Translations under genes and position numbers: made by a program
Notes under the pieces: model-generated
Databases searched by the model: none
Told to the model about the DNA's origin: nothing
Seen by the model: only the letters and a program-made list of their open reading frames with translations
Source: Viscum album
Lineage: Eukaryota; Streptophyta; Magnoliopsida; Santalales; Viscaceae
DNA length: 64,000 bases
Reading direction: 5' to 3'
Assembly (NCBI GenBank): GCA_963277665.1
Contig: OY728131.1
Location: 1,390,812,688-1,390,876,687, forward strand
Shown: piece after piece, positions 1 through 12,953 of the stretch
Position numbering within the stretch: position 1 is the first letter of the stretch
Layout of the letters: each line of letters starts with the position of its first letter

Positions 1-1030
1 TCACGACATTGTAGAGGCCTTATTTTAGTCATAACAACCTCCTCATATGTGTTCAGTTGTTAAGAAGGGTGATCATCTTAAAGAAAATGTAATATATTTA
101 ATTGTGTATTTATATTCTGTTTCTTCTTCATATTACATCAAATATTGTACAAAAATGATGATATAATAATTCAAATATACTTAATATAATTATATGTTAT
201 TATTTTTATATTATCACGTCCATCAATCTTCATATCCATCAATTTGGAAAGGAATTAATTTTTTCTGCATATATGTGAACTATTACCTCCACAAATTGAT
301 ATAATTCGTCTCCCATAACCATCACTCATGACTGGGTATAATAAATAAATTAATTTTCATATGGATATTCATGACATATTTATCATTATAATAAAATAAT
401 ATATCAATTACTTTCTTACTTTACATGCATATAAAAATGATAATTTCGTTCCTGTGTACGTGTGAACTAGCACCTCCACGAATCTATTTGGCATTTTTTT
501 ATTCGCTACATAACATGTATGATATATATATATAAGTTTATTTAAATGATTATTTGATAATAATTATTTTATTATCATTATGGAATGGTAAAATAATTGT
601 TACCTCCATTCTTTAATGATCAATGAAAAATAGAAATCGTTACCCACGCGTATGTACAACCTACTATCTGAATGAATATAATGTTGTTCATTTTTTCATT
701 AAAATAATTAATGGATTGATTTAAAAGTACAGTGGATATATAAAAGTGATCAATATTTCATTTATATTATTCTGGAGATGATGGAATTATGACCACATGA
801 ATATTGACATCCAACCAATTTCATTTTCGACTCGAGTTCTGAATATTGTCAAAACACCCAAGGTGAACATTAATAATTAATTAATTGTTATAGAATTATA
901 TTAGCCTAATAAAATTCATAATAAACATTATATTTTTATCTATGAAATGAAATAATTAACCTATGTTTAATTGTTATTAATATAAATATTTCACATTATT
1001 ATTTGGACTCAATGTAAGTTATTTCATCTC
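1..1030 (-). repeat. Dispersed repeat F, copy 1 (inverted)
   Basis: Read on the minus strand, this stretch matches 24,500-25,515 read on the plus strand. Shared landmarks are the end motif AAGGCCTCTA.AATGT (here at about 5-25), a TGGAGGTGCTAGTTCACACG-like motif, and the segment ending ACTCGAGTTC (about 825-840). The TGGAGGT..AGTTCAC motif recurs at about 278-300 and 461-480, with a related one near 600-650, so the repeat has an internal period of roughly 180 bp. It has no coding capacity. It may be part of an LTR or of the terminal region of a DNA element; the sequence does not decide. The outer end lies within a few bases of the window start. Confidence 0.6.
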
Positions 1031-1558
1031 AATGTCCTTTCTTTGAGAAAATTCCCAATGATAGGCAACATTATTCTTTTATAAAGTGTACATATAGTTC
1101 ATTTGATTTTCTGTATCCAAATTCTATATATACTCATGTTATTTAATGTTTTTAAAAATATTATACTTTTATATGGCTTATAATTTTAATGTTCAATGTT
1201 GTATGTGACTCTTTAACTAAAACATTGTTCTAATTGTGTTGAATATTTATTATTATAAATAATTATAATTCATGTAATTGTTTAAAAAATTATTTGATGG
1301 ATTTATTTATATAGGAATAAATGAATCAAAATTTTAATTCTCGAAATTCATTTAAAAGTTTCAATGTTGTATGTGACACGTTAATTAAAAATATCTTATA
1401 TAAATTTGTTTTCAAAGACTTGAAAAGTTTTTTTATGAGTTAATATGATATTTTACATGTAAATTGATGAAAATTGTAAGCTTTTATATTTAATGAATCT
1501 ATAATGGTACTTTTACATTTTTTGTGAGATCCCTAAATATCTTATATGATGTGTTTAG
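1031..1558. other. AT-rich spacer, nothing identified
   Basis: AT-rich sequence with no open frame, repeat boundary or motif that I can support. It may belong to the same element as the flanking repeats. Confidence 0.4.
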
Positions 1559-1725
1559 CCGCATTATAGCTAAAAGGTAATCACAATATAGATTATATGA
1601 AGGGTTGAGCCTAATTATGGCACACAGGTGTCACCAATATAGATTATACTAAGGGTTGATCCCCATTACAGATCACGAGTGATCTTGACATAGCTTATTC
1701 AAATTATTGTCCCCATTATAGATAT
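1559..1725. repeat. Degenerate ~50-bp tandem repeat, about 3.3 copies
   Basis: Units begin at about 1,561 (GCATTATAG), 1,612 (TAATTATGG), 1,662 (CCATTACAG) and 1,712 (CCATTATAG). Two units contain CAATATAGATTATA followed by AAGGGTTGA. Short arrays like this are common inside long plant gypsy LTRs, so the surrounding 1.0-2.6 kb may be LTR-derived; that is inference, because no LTR boundary or partner copy was found here. Confidence 0.65.
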
Positions 1726-4440
1726 CCAATTCATTGGGTATGGATGTTAGACAAATCGATATTCCATTTTAATTAGTGATATGTGTTGAACTGGACCATA
1801 TGGTTATTACATTTATGTATGATTATGTCTCATTTACCTGTATGTGTTATATATTATTTCAATGGGTTTTCTTGTAATCAAATTATAACAATAAAGTTTC
1901 ATAATGTTATTTAAGGGGATGAATTTTTTACATTAAAAATGTGAAAAATATTACATTATGATAAAGTATTCCTAGTTTATGTATTTTCACATGAAATATA
2001 GTATACCTTGTTTTTGTAACCATTATTGAGATTTTTTTCTCATCCCTAGTATTTAATTTTTTTTCAGAAGTCTTAAGGTTGGTATGCACAATGAATATGT
2101 CTTGATGAATTAATTGAATATGTGTCTCGAATATAAGTCATGAATTTTTTTAAAAGGGTTTCCTTTCGGGGGAAAGTGGATTCTAGGTATTACTATACAC
2201 ATGTAATGTATGTGTCTACTTTGTAAGAGTTATTCATAATTCTCCAAAACTCTAAACTAAAATGATCCTCTAATGTGAAATCTAGTTGAAAAACACTATA
2301 ATATGATATATTTTAGGTGAATTCATTAAAATATTTTCACATGTTCATTTGAACAAGATATTGTGTGTCATATAATCTATTGAACACAATGTTATTCTTG
2401 TAAAATATTAGGGTTTTTGAATAGTGAACAAGGTTTATATCATTCTATCAATTAGATTTAACTTCTCATATATATAGTTTTTTAGTAGATTTAGTTGTTG
2501 ACCCCCAATATGGGCTTGGTCAAGGATAAATCCTAGTGATATTATCTCCCATAGAGGCTCTAATAATGTGAATTATAAGAAATGGTTGTATTTTTCAAGG
2601 CTATCACTTCATTGTTTTGTGTAAAATTTATTTATCATAACCTTTAATATATAATAATCATAATGATCATTATACAATGGTTATATTACCAAGGCTTGTG
2701 ATTCCTAAAAATCTTTAAAATATGACAGAAGATAACATGTAACAGTCCAAAATAACCAAAGATCTTTTAGTGTTTTATATAACTTCATTACATAAAAAAT
2801 AATTTATTGATGGGATAACATAAATTCATTTAAAAAAATTCGGGTCATTTAAGTTGACATGAATGATGTAGCCACCAAGAGCTTGTTACAACTTTATAGT
2901 CAATGTGGGGAGAAATGAACGGTTATCCTTTGCTGGTGATAGAACTCTACTATACATTTTAATGATCCATGATTTAATGTTATTGTATTTCCAAAATAAT
3001 ACCTGAAACTCTCTAAAAAATGGAAAATACATAACTTGTACTATTGGAGGAATTTTTTAAAATATATTATACAATAATACTCTATTAACTATTTATTATG
3101 AATCTAGTAGTTGAGGGTTACTATGATTTAATAAAATAGTTTGATAAATTTAACATTAATAATTTATAATGTAAAATAATCAGAAATAAACATATATATA
3201 TGAATCTACTAATTATTTTTTATATAAAAATTATTTGTGATACATGGAATTCCCTCTAACAATAATTGAAAAAATAATTCTACTTAACCATCACTAATTC
3301 CCAAGAATAGAATAAGAACTTCATCATATTATAATGAGATAAAAGTAAATTATAGGAGTTGGGGTTCCCAATACATGTTGATCCACCTCAATGAGAAATT
3401 TTTAAAATTATTCATAGATAAAACACATGGTTAAACATTTTACATTTACACCATATCATCAATTTCCATTTAGATTGAACGAAACTTCCTGACAATAATA
3501 TTTTGACCATGATTTCCCTTCTCCAATAAGTTTAAAAGGAAAATGTGCAGTATGATATTAATTGGGTTATGATTTCATTAAACACATGTGAACTGAAATA
3601 TATAATCTATGATGGCTCATATATACTAAAGTATAAAAATTAAATTTACCAATTTAAAAATTTAGGATCCAATTTAAATAAAAATAGTTTAAGAAAACAC
3701 ATTCAATCATCCATAGAATATAGATTATCATGTTTTTTATGAAATATAAAACCAAAATGTCAATGAAACAACCTAAATGAATATTGGTTGATGTTTACCA
3801 TGTTGATAAAAACATAAATATAGTGAAATATTTAGCACTTATGGTGAACAAGAAGAACGAAAAAATGAGAAGGATGATAAAAAGTATATAGACAATGGAA
3901 TCATGACATAATCATTTTATGAAATTAAAGGTAATGATGAAGGGAATAAAATAGTAGGCTATTTAATTTTCATATTGTAAGAAATATCACTATAATACAT
4001 ACTACAGAAAATTAAATTATAACCATGATGAGGCTTCAACATCATAAATATTCATAATTTCTTGTGTTATTTGTATCTTACTTCTTGGATTTTAGATTTT
4101 ATATGTTTTTCATAGATTTTTACCCAAAAATGGGAACCAAGGTAGTTTAAAAACATTACAACAAATATAGTGAATCTCTAAGAATCTATGAAAGTAGAAC
4201 ACTTCACTGTTATATTGAATAATATAAAATAAAAAATCAAAATAACTGAACATAGGAAATAATAATTACTATAGAATCAATGATAATGTTTAACCATACC
4301 AAAAAAACTATATTCCATCATGATTGAATTTTGCTGAGTTTCTGGATTTTTAATGATCACCCACGTACCTACGGTAGATGTCTTTCAACTACAACACAGA
4401 AAATAATATTTACGAAAATGACCACAAATTGAATAGGAAT
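1726..4440. other. AT-rich repeat-like DNA, nothing identified
   Basis: About 2.7 kb of AT-rich sequence with frequent stops in all frames. No RNA gene, zinc knuckle, RT motif or LTR boundary was recognised. It could be strongly decayed LTR sequence. Confidence 0.4.
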
Positions 4441-6655
4441 ATAATATATTATATTTTTTGAACATCACATAACTAAATATTCAAATAAAACAAGCGAAAT
4501 CATATAATAAACACATAATTTATCATCTTGAACACTTTTAGATCATTAAATTACCTATTTTGGATATGAATCAACTCTTAGAACTCAAAATATATAAGCA
4601 TGTAATAATCTATATAGTTTTTAAACCGAAATTCAATCGGCTCAAAATTACTCAATAAGTTATTTTTAAATACCTTCATATGGAATTAGTTCATAAAATT
4701 CAATAAACATTCTACAGTGATTTTCCTATGTTCAAAGAAATAAAATTACATTTTCTATTGTTTTGTCCATTACAGTCATATTTTATTATTTTAGAACATC
4801 ACATATGTGTGTATTATCATCCCAGTAAAACCAAAACTCATATTTTTGGGGTGTATGTTATTAAATTATAAAAAATTTATATGTCCATTTCTCTATGATT
4901 TCACGAAAATATGAGGTTATTTTATTTGTTTTATCATATATGGCATGTTTTTAAATCCTCTCATATCTATTAAAACCATGGGATAAGTTATTTCAAGAAC
5001 ACTAATTTCCAGATTGATGAGACATATTCTCATACATGTATACCAAGATTCAAAATTAGTTATTTTATGATTTCATTCTAATATATTTTTATTAGAAATG
5101 TTTTTGATTGATATACACATGTTTTGGAGTTTTAAAATACGTAAAATGTGTCAAAACATCCTTAGAAAAATATAAATTGGATTGATGTGTCGTCAATTCA
5201 TAAATTTAATAATCAGTCTAAAATCATTGTCCAATGATCATATGGAACTATACAGTCATTTTGATGGTTTTAACCCACTATGGTATGATTTTAAAGAATT
5301 TAATATATATTAAAATTAGTTATTGAGTCATTTTGACCACACCACAAATCATAGTGATGTTTAATATTTTTATAATTTAAAAAAAATTCAAAAAATAATT
5401 TATTTTGATTTCACTCCTATTAGAGGTTGGTCGGAATGGCCTGAAGGACTTAATTTTTTATTATTTTGATAATCCACCTTTCAAGTGGTGAAGTCGATCC
5501 CTTACATGGACCAAATGATTAGAGACAATTTCAAGACATGTAGGACTTAGAGTGAATCACCAAGACAAGAAAATTGCTTCTTAATGTGGGTTAAGCTCAA
5601 ATATTTCAAATATATAAATAGTTATTTCACTATGATTTCCCTCCAATAGGAGGCCATTTTTACGTTTTGTCCCCTTAAAGCCTGTTTTGAAATACCTTAG
5701 AATATTTTGAAACCATGTATTGAGTCATTATGAGAACACTTCATATTGGAATGACATGTTATGTTTATGAAAACATAAAAAAATGATTCAATGACGGTTT
5801 TATTATGTTTTTCTCCAATATAGTCTCATTAAAAATTCTCTTGACAATTACAGGCATGTTTTAGAGTTTTAAGAGACTAAATAACCATTTATGGACATCT
5901 TGAAAAAACTACCACTCTAATTGATGTGATGATAATTCATATATTTCAACAAATAATATAAAATTATTGTTCTAGGATTTCCCATCCCATTGCAGTCATT
6001 TTTCTGGTTTTGACCCCATAAGGCATGTTTTTAAGGACATTGATATCTGTTCAAAAAACATATTATGTCATTAAGAACACACAACATGTCAAATTATTGT
6101 GTATTCTACACTTACATGTAAAAATGATTTAATGAAATATTTTCAATGATTTCAAAAATAATTTGTGGTTGTTTTCTATGGTTTTGACCATTACAAAACA
6201 TTTTAGAATTTTAAAACACTAAAAATGTTTTTAGTGTTATACTTGAATGATCAACACTAAAATTGATATAATATAAATTTTTATATTTAAAAAAATAAAT
6301 ATATTTTCATTTTCAATTTATTTCACTATTATCTAAGGTCTCTTTCATTTTTTGTACCCAGTACATGTTTTTAAAGGCTTTGAAATCATTTAAAATAGTG
6401 CATCGAGTCATTTTTTTTACATAACATACTAGAACGACATGTATTCCTATTATAAACGAAAAAAATGATTCAAATATGGGATGGAAATGATTTTATTCTA
6501 CTCTAGTAACATTTTCTTTGTTGTCTACCATTATATTCATGTTTTAGAGTTTTAATATAATATTAGTGTATTTATAAACATATTGAGAATATGCCACTCA
6601 AGTTGATGTGGTGTCTGTTCTAGAATTTCAAAAAACATTATAAAATAATTTTATT
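4440..6655. repeat. Dimeric ~340-bp satellite array, segment 1
   Basis: Tandem units with a period near 340 bp. The GATTGATGTG-like anchor occurs at about 5,179, 5,918, 6,250 and 6,600, with weaker traces near 4,839 and 4,499. A ~60-bp excess between 5,179 and 5,918 marks a small insertion. Each unit is two related halves of about 170 bp. One half carries GGTTTTGACCC with a nearby ATTGAGTCATTT; the other carries GGTTTTGACCATTA with GAGTTTTAAAACAC. Both halves share the lead-in GATTTCACTCCAAT. The left edge fades out gradually and is approximate. The length and dimeric form resemble plant centromeric or heterochromatic satellites, but that role is inference. Confidence 0.8.
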
Positions 6656-7795
6656 TTCGAAAAGGTTGTTGGTTAGTTACCATTTATTTAACAAAAAAAA
6701 TGAAACCCATTTCGAAAATTTGGAAAATAGGTAAGCCATTATAGCAAGAGATAATATTCCAAAAAAAGACTCAAAGGTTTTAATGGTACCAAAAGTCCAA
6801 TGGGAAGAATACATCAAGGATAGAACTAAAAAAACTGTTTTGGAATTTTTCTTTCATGAAAATGACAACATGGAAGGGAATCCCTCTAAACAATAATAAA
6901 ATGTGAATGAGAGAATGATTAAAGGCTACAACACACCTTTCTCACTTTCGAGCTCCCTACCTGACAAAGTATGTTACGAACTCCCTTCAATTTAAACCCA
7001 ATATATTGAAAATGAATACTACAGAAACTGTAAAAAATTAAATTGAAATATTCTTAACCATAAAAAATGGTGTTATATAACTTAATTATGGGTGGGATCT
7101 CAACCCTTTCTCTTTTGAGGTAGCCCACCAAGAATCACCCGAAAGATGATGCACTTTCTTCAAAATAATATGAAGTAGAGAAAAATGATCACAATGTTCT
7201 TATATACCAAACAATAGTCACAATAAACAAAATGGAATGAATCACAATGTTCCTAAAAAATGTTTTCCCTAAAATATTGTTGAATCTATTGCTGCATAAT
7301 GTCCTTGAACTACACCATTGATGATTGAAAATGTCAAAAAAGACACTAGTCAGTGAATGAGCTACCATTGCATCCCTCAGCCGAATTCACCATCATCTAC
7401 CTTGTATCCTTAATACACAATACTTTATGTAACATTCCAAGAGTCATCAATGGGATGATTCCAATAGAGAGGATGATCTATGGAACCCCTGAACAGAAGT
7501 CGTTGTAAGAAGAACCAGTTCACTCAGGCTCTAAATCAAATGAGATATGTCATCATCGTAAAAATATGTGAAGAAGAAACCTGACACCCAATAATAAACA
7601 ATAATGTAATAGAAGCTATGGAAACTCTAGATCCATAATTTGGTGAATCTTGAAGAAATAACTGCACCAGAATGAGCAATGGCCAACCCCTATCGAGAAG
7701 TGTCTGAACTCGTCCAAGATCTCCCATGAAGAAAAGAAAGCAATCGGGAGGGGATGTAACTCTAATAAAACCTTAATCTAGAGTTACATTCTCTA
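6656..7795 (-). mobile_element. ~1.13-kb insertion in the satellite, possible solo LTR
   Basis: The satellite periodicity stops at about 6,655 and resumes at about 7,796, leaving ~1.14 kb of unrelated sequence. On the minus strand it begins TGTAACTCTAGATTAAGG near 7,788 and ends ..CCAACA near 6,667, so it is bounded by TG..CA like an LTR. No matching 5-bp duplication was found (AAGGT versus TTCTC), no partner LTR is in the window, and no coding domain was recognised. A short minus-strand open frame at 7,536-7,727 resembles no known protein. Confidence 0.45.
7755..7788. repeat. Perfect 10-bp inverted repeat (hairpin)
   Basis: TGTAACTCTA at 7,755-7,764 is matched by its exact complement at 7,779-7,788, with a 14-nt loop. 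It lies at one end of the insertion in the satellite, so it may be a terminal structure of that element. Confidence 0.7.
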
Positions 7796-10181
7796 ATCCT
7801 ATGGTTATTTATATATTATTTCTTTAGAATCCAAGTTTTTATTGGTTTTGACCCTATAAGACACTATTTTAAAGAATTTAATATCTATTAAAAATATTCA
7901 TTTTTTTATTTCAAGAACTCCAAATCTCTGAATCGTATGTCTACTACTAATACACATCTCCAGTGATTCAATAATAGTTTTCCGATCATTTCATGCCAAT
8001 TAGAAGAAGTTTTGTAAATATTTTACCATTACAATAACTTTTTAGAGGTTTGAAACACTAAATGTTTATTTACTATCATCTTTGGAAAACCACAATTCGG
8101 ATTGATGTGGAGTCAGTTCAAAAATTTCAATAATCATTATATAGAAATTTGATTCTGATTTTACTCTAATACAATTCCCTTTTGTTAAGTATAACTCTTT
8201 TTGGAATGTTTTAAATCCTTTGATATATTTTAAAACTTTTTATAGAGTACTTTTGAGTGAACCACAGGACATACTGACTCATAATCTACTCGTATGAATC
8301 AAAACTAATTTAATAATGGATATCATATTATTCCATAGTAATATGGGGAAATTTGTTTTGAATTTGACCATTAAATTCATATTTTAGGGTTTTAAGACCC
8401 TAAAAATACATTTAGATGCATCTTAATAAAAACTCCAATCATATTGATGTTTCATTTTTTCTTATATTTAAAAAAATCTATTGTCATTATCCTAAGATTT
8501 TGTATTACATTGAATTCATTTTGTTTTTTTAAATAAAGAATAATTTTTAAGACATTGATATATATTAAACTACTTATTGGGTCTATATAAACACAAAACA
8601 TGTCTTATATATGTCTGGTATTCTCATATGTATAAAAAATAATTTCAAATTTTTTATAATTTGATTTTACACTAATCTAAGGTAACTTTCTATTATTTTG
8701 ACCATAAAAAAAATTTGATTTTGAAAACACTAGAAAAGATAATTGTTTTCATCCTAAGAAACCCATAACTTATGTTTATGTAGAATTACTTTATACATTA
8801 AAAAATTTAATATAATGTAATTAGCCTATGATATCAGTGCAAAATGAGGCCATTTTCTTGGTTTTGACCCAATAAGACACGTTTTTAAAGTCCTAATATC
8901 TTTTAAAACCACATATTGAGTCATTCTGAGCAGACCACATGTAATAATGACATTATCTATCAATAAAATTAAAATTTGTTTCATTTTTGATATTATTATT
9001 ATTTCATAGCAATTTGAGTTCGATGTCTATGCTTTTTCCCATAAGATAAAGGTATTATAGTATTAAAACATGTAAAATGAATTTATGGAAATCTAAAGTA
9101 ATCACTAGTATTGAGTTGAAGATATTTTCAATATTTTGAAAATGAATTTACATTGTATTTTATTGTATTTTTCATTACCACAAGTACATTTTTTGTTGTT
9201 TTTAAACCATAATTCATGTTTCATAGACGTTGATATCTATTAAAACTGCTTATCAAGTCATTTGGAGCTCAGCACATGTTGGATTGATGTTTTTATATCT
9301 TTTAAAAATTAAAAAGGATTCAAAAATTATTATCCTATAGAAAATTCTAATTATAATATATTTTCAATTTTTTTATCATTATAATCATGTTTTAGAGTTT
9401 TAAAACAATGGAAATTTGTTTATTATCATCTCAAAAAAACTACAGTTTGGATTGATGTGATTTCTCTTTATAAATTTAAAAAATCAATCCATGTAAATTT
9501 TACTATATTTTCATACTAATTAGATGTATTTTTAATATATTTGGCACCATAATCTATATTTTTAACATGCATTTATATCTTTTATAAATCATCTATTGAG
9601 TCATTTCAAGAACGTTGCATGTCAAAATGACATTTAATCTAATTTTAATAATAAATAATGATTCAAACTTGGTATTATTGTTATTTTAGGACAATACTAG
9701 TTTTGTGACTATGCTTTTTACAATTATAAGGATTTCTATATGTTTTAAAATACTAAAAATGTCTTTACAAAAATCCTAATCAAACCACCACTCAGATTTA
9801 TTTTATGTTATTAACTACATTTTAAATATCTATTTGTGGTAATTATACTATGATTTAAAATCACTATGAAATAATTTTTTACCCAATAATACATGTTTTT
9901 AAATACATTAATATCTATTATAACTTCTTAATTAGTAATTTTGAGCACACTATAAATCATATTGATGTTTTGTATACTTATACATGTCACAAAGGATTCA
10001 ATGATGGTTTTACTTTGATTTCATTCCAATTAAATGATATTTTATATGGTTTTACCATTATACACTTGTTTTAGAGTCTTAAAAAAATAAATAATATATA
10101 TACTATCATCTAGGGCAAATCAGAACTCAGATTTTTGAGTCATCATTTCCTATATCTAAAAAATAAATCTATGGTTGTTGG
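7796..10181. repeat. Dimeric ~340-bp satellite array, segment 2
   Basis: This is the best preserved stretch of the satellite. The GATTGATGTG-type anchor occurs at about 8,098, 8,440, 8,770, 9,110, 9,450, 9,790 and 10,130, spaced 330-342 bp. The TTTTGACC-type anchor alternates between half-units at about 7,847, 8,021, 8,189, 8,365, 8,525, 8,696, 8,862, 9,040 and 9,203, spaced 160-178 bp. Units are diverged from one another, which points to an old, no longer homogenised array. It ends at 10,181, where a gypsy LTR begins. Confidence 0.85.
10177..10181. repeat. 5-bp target-site duplication GTTGG (left copy)
   Basis: GTTGG lies directly before LTR A and recurs at 30,410-30,414 directly after LTR C. 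Joining the satellite across the pair restores a readable monomer (TCTATGGTTGTTGG followed by TCTTTGATTTC), so 10,182-30,409 entered as an insertion. Confidence 0.8.
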
Positions 10182-12939
10182 TGTAACATCCCATGTTTTT
10201 GGAGTTGTTCAAAATCATCAACCATTTTGAATTTATGGAATTGATGTTTATTCCAATTTTATTATAGATCATTTGAACATAATATCATGTTTTTTTATAA
10301 AAAAATATATTTATTTTTTATTGGTTTAAGATTTAGTAAAATCCTCACGCGTTCGGATGGGTATCAGGTGAGCCCGAGGCTCAAAGGCCCATTTTTTGGG
10401 AGTTTGAGGATGAGGTGCATAGTTTCAATGACACTATGTGTCCTCTCAATGTAAACCATTCACCCAATTATTTATTGAACATGGTTCAATAAACCATATG
10501 ATATGAGGCACATGACTGTGAAACCAAGTCTACAGATTTTGGAATAGGGATCAAGCATTATTTTTAGATGGTTTAGAAAAATGTGGGAGTATAGAGGTTT
10601 AGATGGTGGGTGTTACAATGTTGTCTTACTGTTAGTAAAACTATATGTTCCAACCTTGTGAATAATTTAATGGTGTGAATTTACCATTTTTACACTATTT
10701 CCATTTTCGTTATTTCATTCTCTTTTTCTCCTCCTTAGTTGTGCATAGTACGAAGATCTACTCTAATGTTATTCCTCTTCTAGGGATTAATCCATCTCCC
10801 TTGTATATCCTCTATTCGTCAAACAATTTGAATTTGTTAATCTATATTTGTAAGGTTCTCCTTACCCTATCATCTTTTTTCCTCTCCATGTGATGCAACA
10901 AATCTATTTGAGTTTATTTTCTTAATTTTTAGGTTGTTTTAATGAATCGCCGATTTCTTCAATATCAGTCATAGTTTGAGGCTAACATCTACTGAGACCA
11001 TGCCTATGTAACCATGTTAGATTGTGAATATTAATCATTGTGATTTTAAGATAATATTGGGGGAAGGGAATTTAGTGTGTCATTGTATTGACCGAGTGAG
11101 ACATCGATATTTAAATGGATGATTTTAATTAATTAATTGGACATTGTGAGATGATTTTGTGTATGTTAAATTGATAAAAAAATTGGATCAATCCATGTGA
11201 GTGGAATTTGACCTTGGGTATTTTGGACGGATGAGTTTATTATATAAAATTAAAATATTAAAACTATTTTTTAGTTGTTCAATTCAATTGTATTGAATTG
11301 TTTTAATTAAATTTAATGGAATTATATATATGAATTTTTGTGATTTACTTATGATGTCCATGGGATAGTCATAAGCATGGCTCAATGATTGTGATTGAGA
11401 TATATATCTTTTTTAGATGATGTTATCATCAAGAAATTCTTGGACTGAGGTACTTTGGGGATGTGATAACTGGTTAGGACACATGGTCATAGGTTTATGA
11501 AAAATAGATGTCATATTGCAGTAAATACCTAGGATTTAATTGGATGGATTAGCCATTGTATTGAGTGACATGGTCGTACGGACATAAGGATCTATATTTT
11601 TAGAGTATTAGGTACTAAATTGGTGATTTTATCTCACCCATGTTTGGATAATATGCCATTGGAATTCATGTTCACACATGTTCACTTAGTAATGAGGTCG
11701 GTTCAACCACACTTGTGGGTAGAGGCCCCCAATAGTTCATCTAAAGTAATTGTTTGGGGTTTCCTTAAATAAAATCCATGACGATGGTGAGGTTTCTTCA
11801 GATGATAGTGTTGAGGCCGTCAGTTTGGATCTAAGGTTTGTTGCGATTGAGATAATTGGTCCAGGATCATTTTGGAGTAAGGGCATCGATGTTCCTCAGG
11901 ATGTTGGGTTTTGAGTCTACATGGGTTATTATTTAAAGATATATATAAATGTTCCTTGATAATTCTATTTACTAGTCGATTGGAGCTTTCGAATAGGGGA
12001 TTGGGATTCCATATTTGTATTGATTGGGTGTGACATTAGGACATCAATAACCTAACATGGAATTGAGGTTTCATATGGAATATAGTTTCAGGTGAAACAT
12101 GAGGTGGATCCTAAGGTTTCACCTAGGAATTTTTACATCTGTAGATTCTTTGAGCCATGGGCTAATGATCCACTCTTCTAGAGTCATTCAAGAAAAGGCC
12201 AACAAAATTGATAGATTCATGATGGATTTTGAGAAATATAGAAGCATTTGTCATTTAAAATGGGTTTTGTATTTATTTACTTTTAGTACACACCAGTTAG
12301 ATCACAAATGTGAGGTACGAACGCATTGGTGATGTCCAATTGAGACTCTTTCTCACACCCTACATGGGCTATTTGAGACGCATGTACATGTAATTATATT
12401 TCATTTACGTAATGGTTTGAGACCTGGAACAAGATCATAGTGTTTGAGATGTCATTTATGGAAGGCATGTGACAAATCATCATGCCTTTTCTAGATTTTC
12501 CTTTTTAGATTTCATTTTTTTTCAACATTCTTATTTATATATATATACCGATTTCATCCATGGGTGGACCTTTATTTATTATTTTATTTTACAAAAATTA
12601 ATGGATGCATTCTTTTTTTAGTAATACAAATGGTCTATTTATTTATTTATTTCTTTTTGCTGTAATTATTTTGTTTTTCATCCTATATTGTCTGTTATTG
12701 ACAGTGATTCTTCCATGGGTGGGACTGGTTTGATTCAACCTTTATGTCATTTCTTTTTCATGTCATATTCTTTATTAGAACATAATTATATCATTATCAT
12801 AGGTTATAGACTCCCCACTATCACCCTTTTATACCCACTACTAGTCGATAGTCATTTGCCTACTGGGAGGGGTGCCTAAGGCCATTGGAACTCGATATGT
12901 AAGCACTATTCTTGTGGAAAATTGTGTTGAGGTGCTACA
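10182..12939 (+). mobile_element. Gypsy family G2, LTR A (complete, ~2.76 kb)
   Basis: Begins TGTAACATCCCATG, the Del/Tekay-style LTR start, and ends GGTGCTACA just before a primer-site-like sequence. Its 5' part matches 15,755 onward (LTR B) and its 3' part matches 28,878-30,409 (LTR C). Near 11,400-11,600 are loose repeats around GGATGTGATAAC and ACATGGTC. The LTR would carry promoter and polyadenylation signals, but I cannot single out a TATA box with confidence. Open frames of 72, 77 and 63 aa inside it (10,675, 12,099, 12,688) resemble no protein and are treated as chance. Confidence 0.8.
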
Positions 12940-12941
12940 AA

Positions 12942-12953
12942 TGGAATCAACAG
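12942..12953 (+). other. Primer binding site, initiator-Met tRNA type (degenerate)
   Basis: TGGAATCAACAG, two bases after LTR A, resembles TGGTATCAGAGC, the complement of the plant initiator-Met tRNA 3' end. It is where minus-strand DNA synthesis would start. Confidence 0.5.

Noticed and set aside
4440..10181. Possible CRISPR-like or regularly spaced array
   Set aside because: The spacing is whole-unit tandem repetition of ~340 bp without unique spacers; it is a satellite in a eukaryotic genome.
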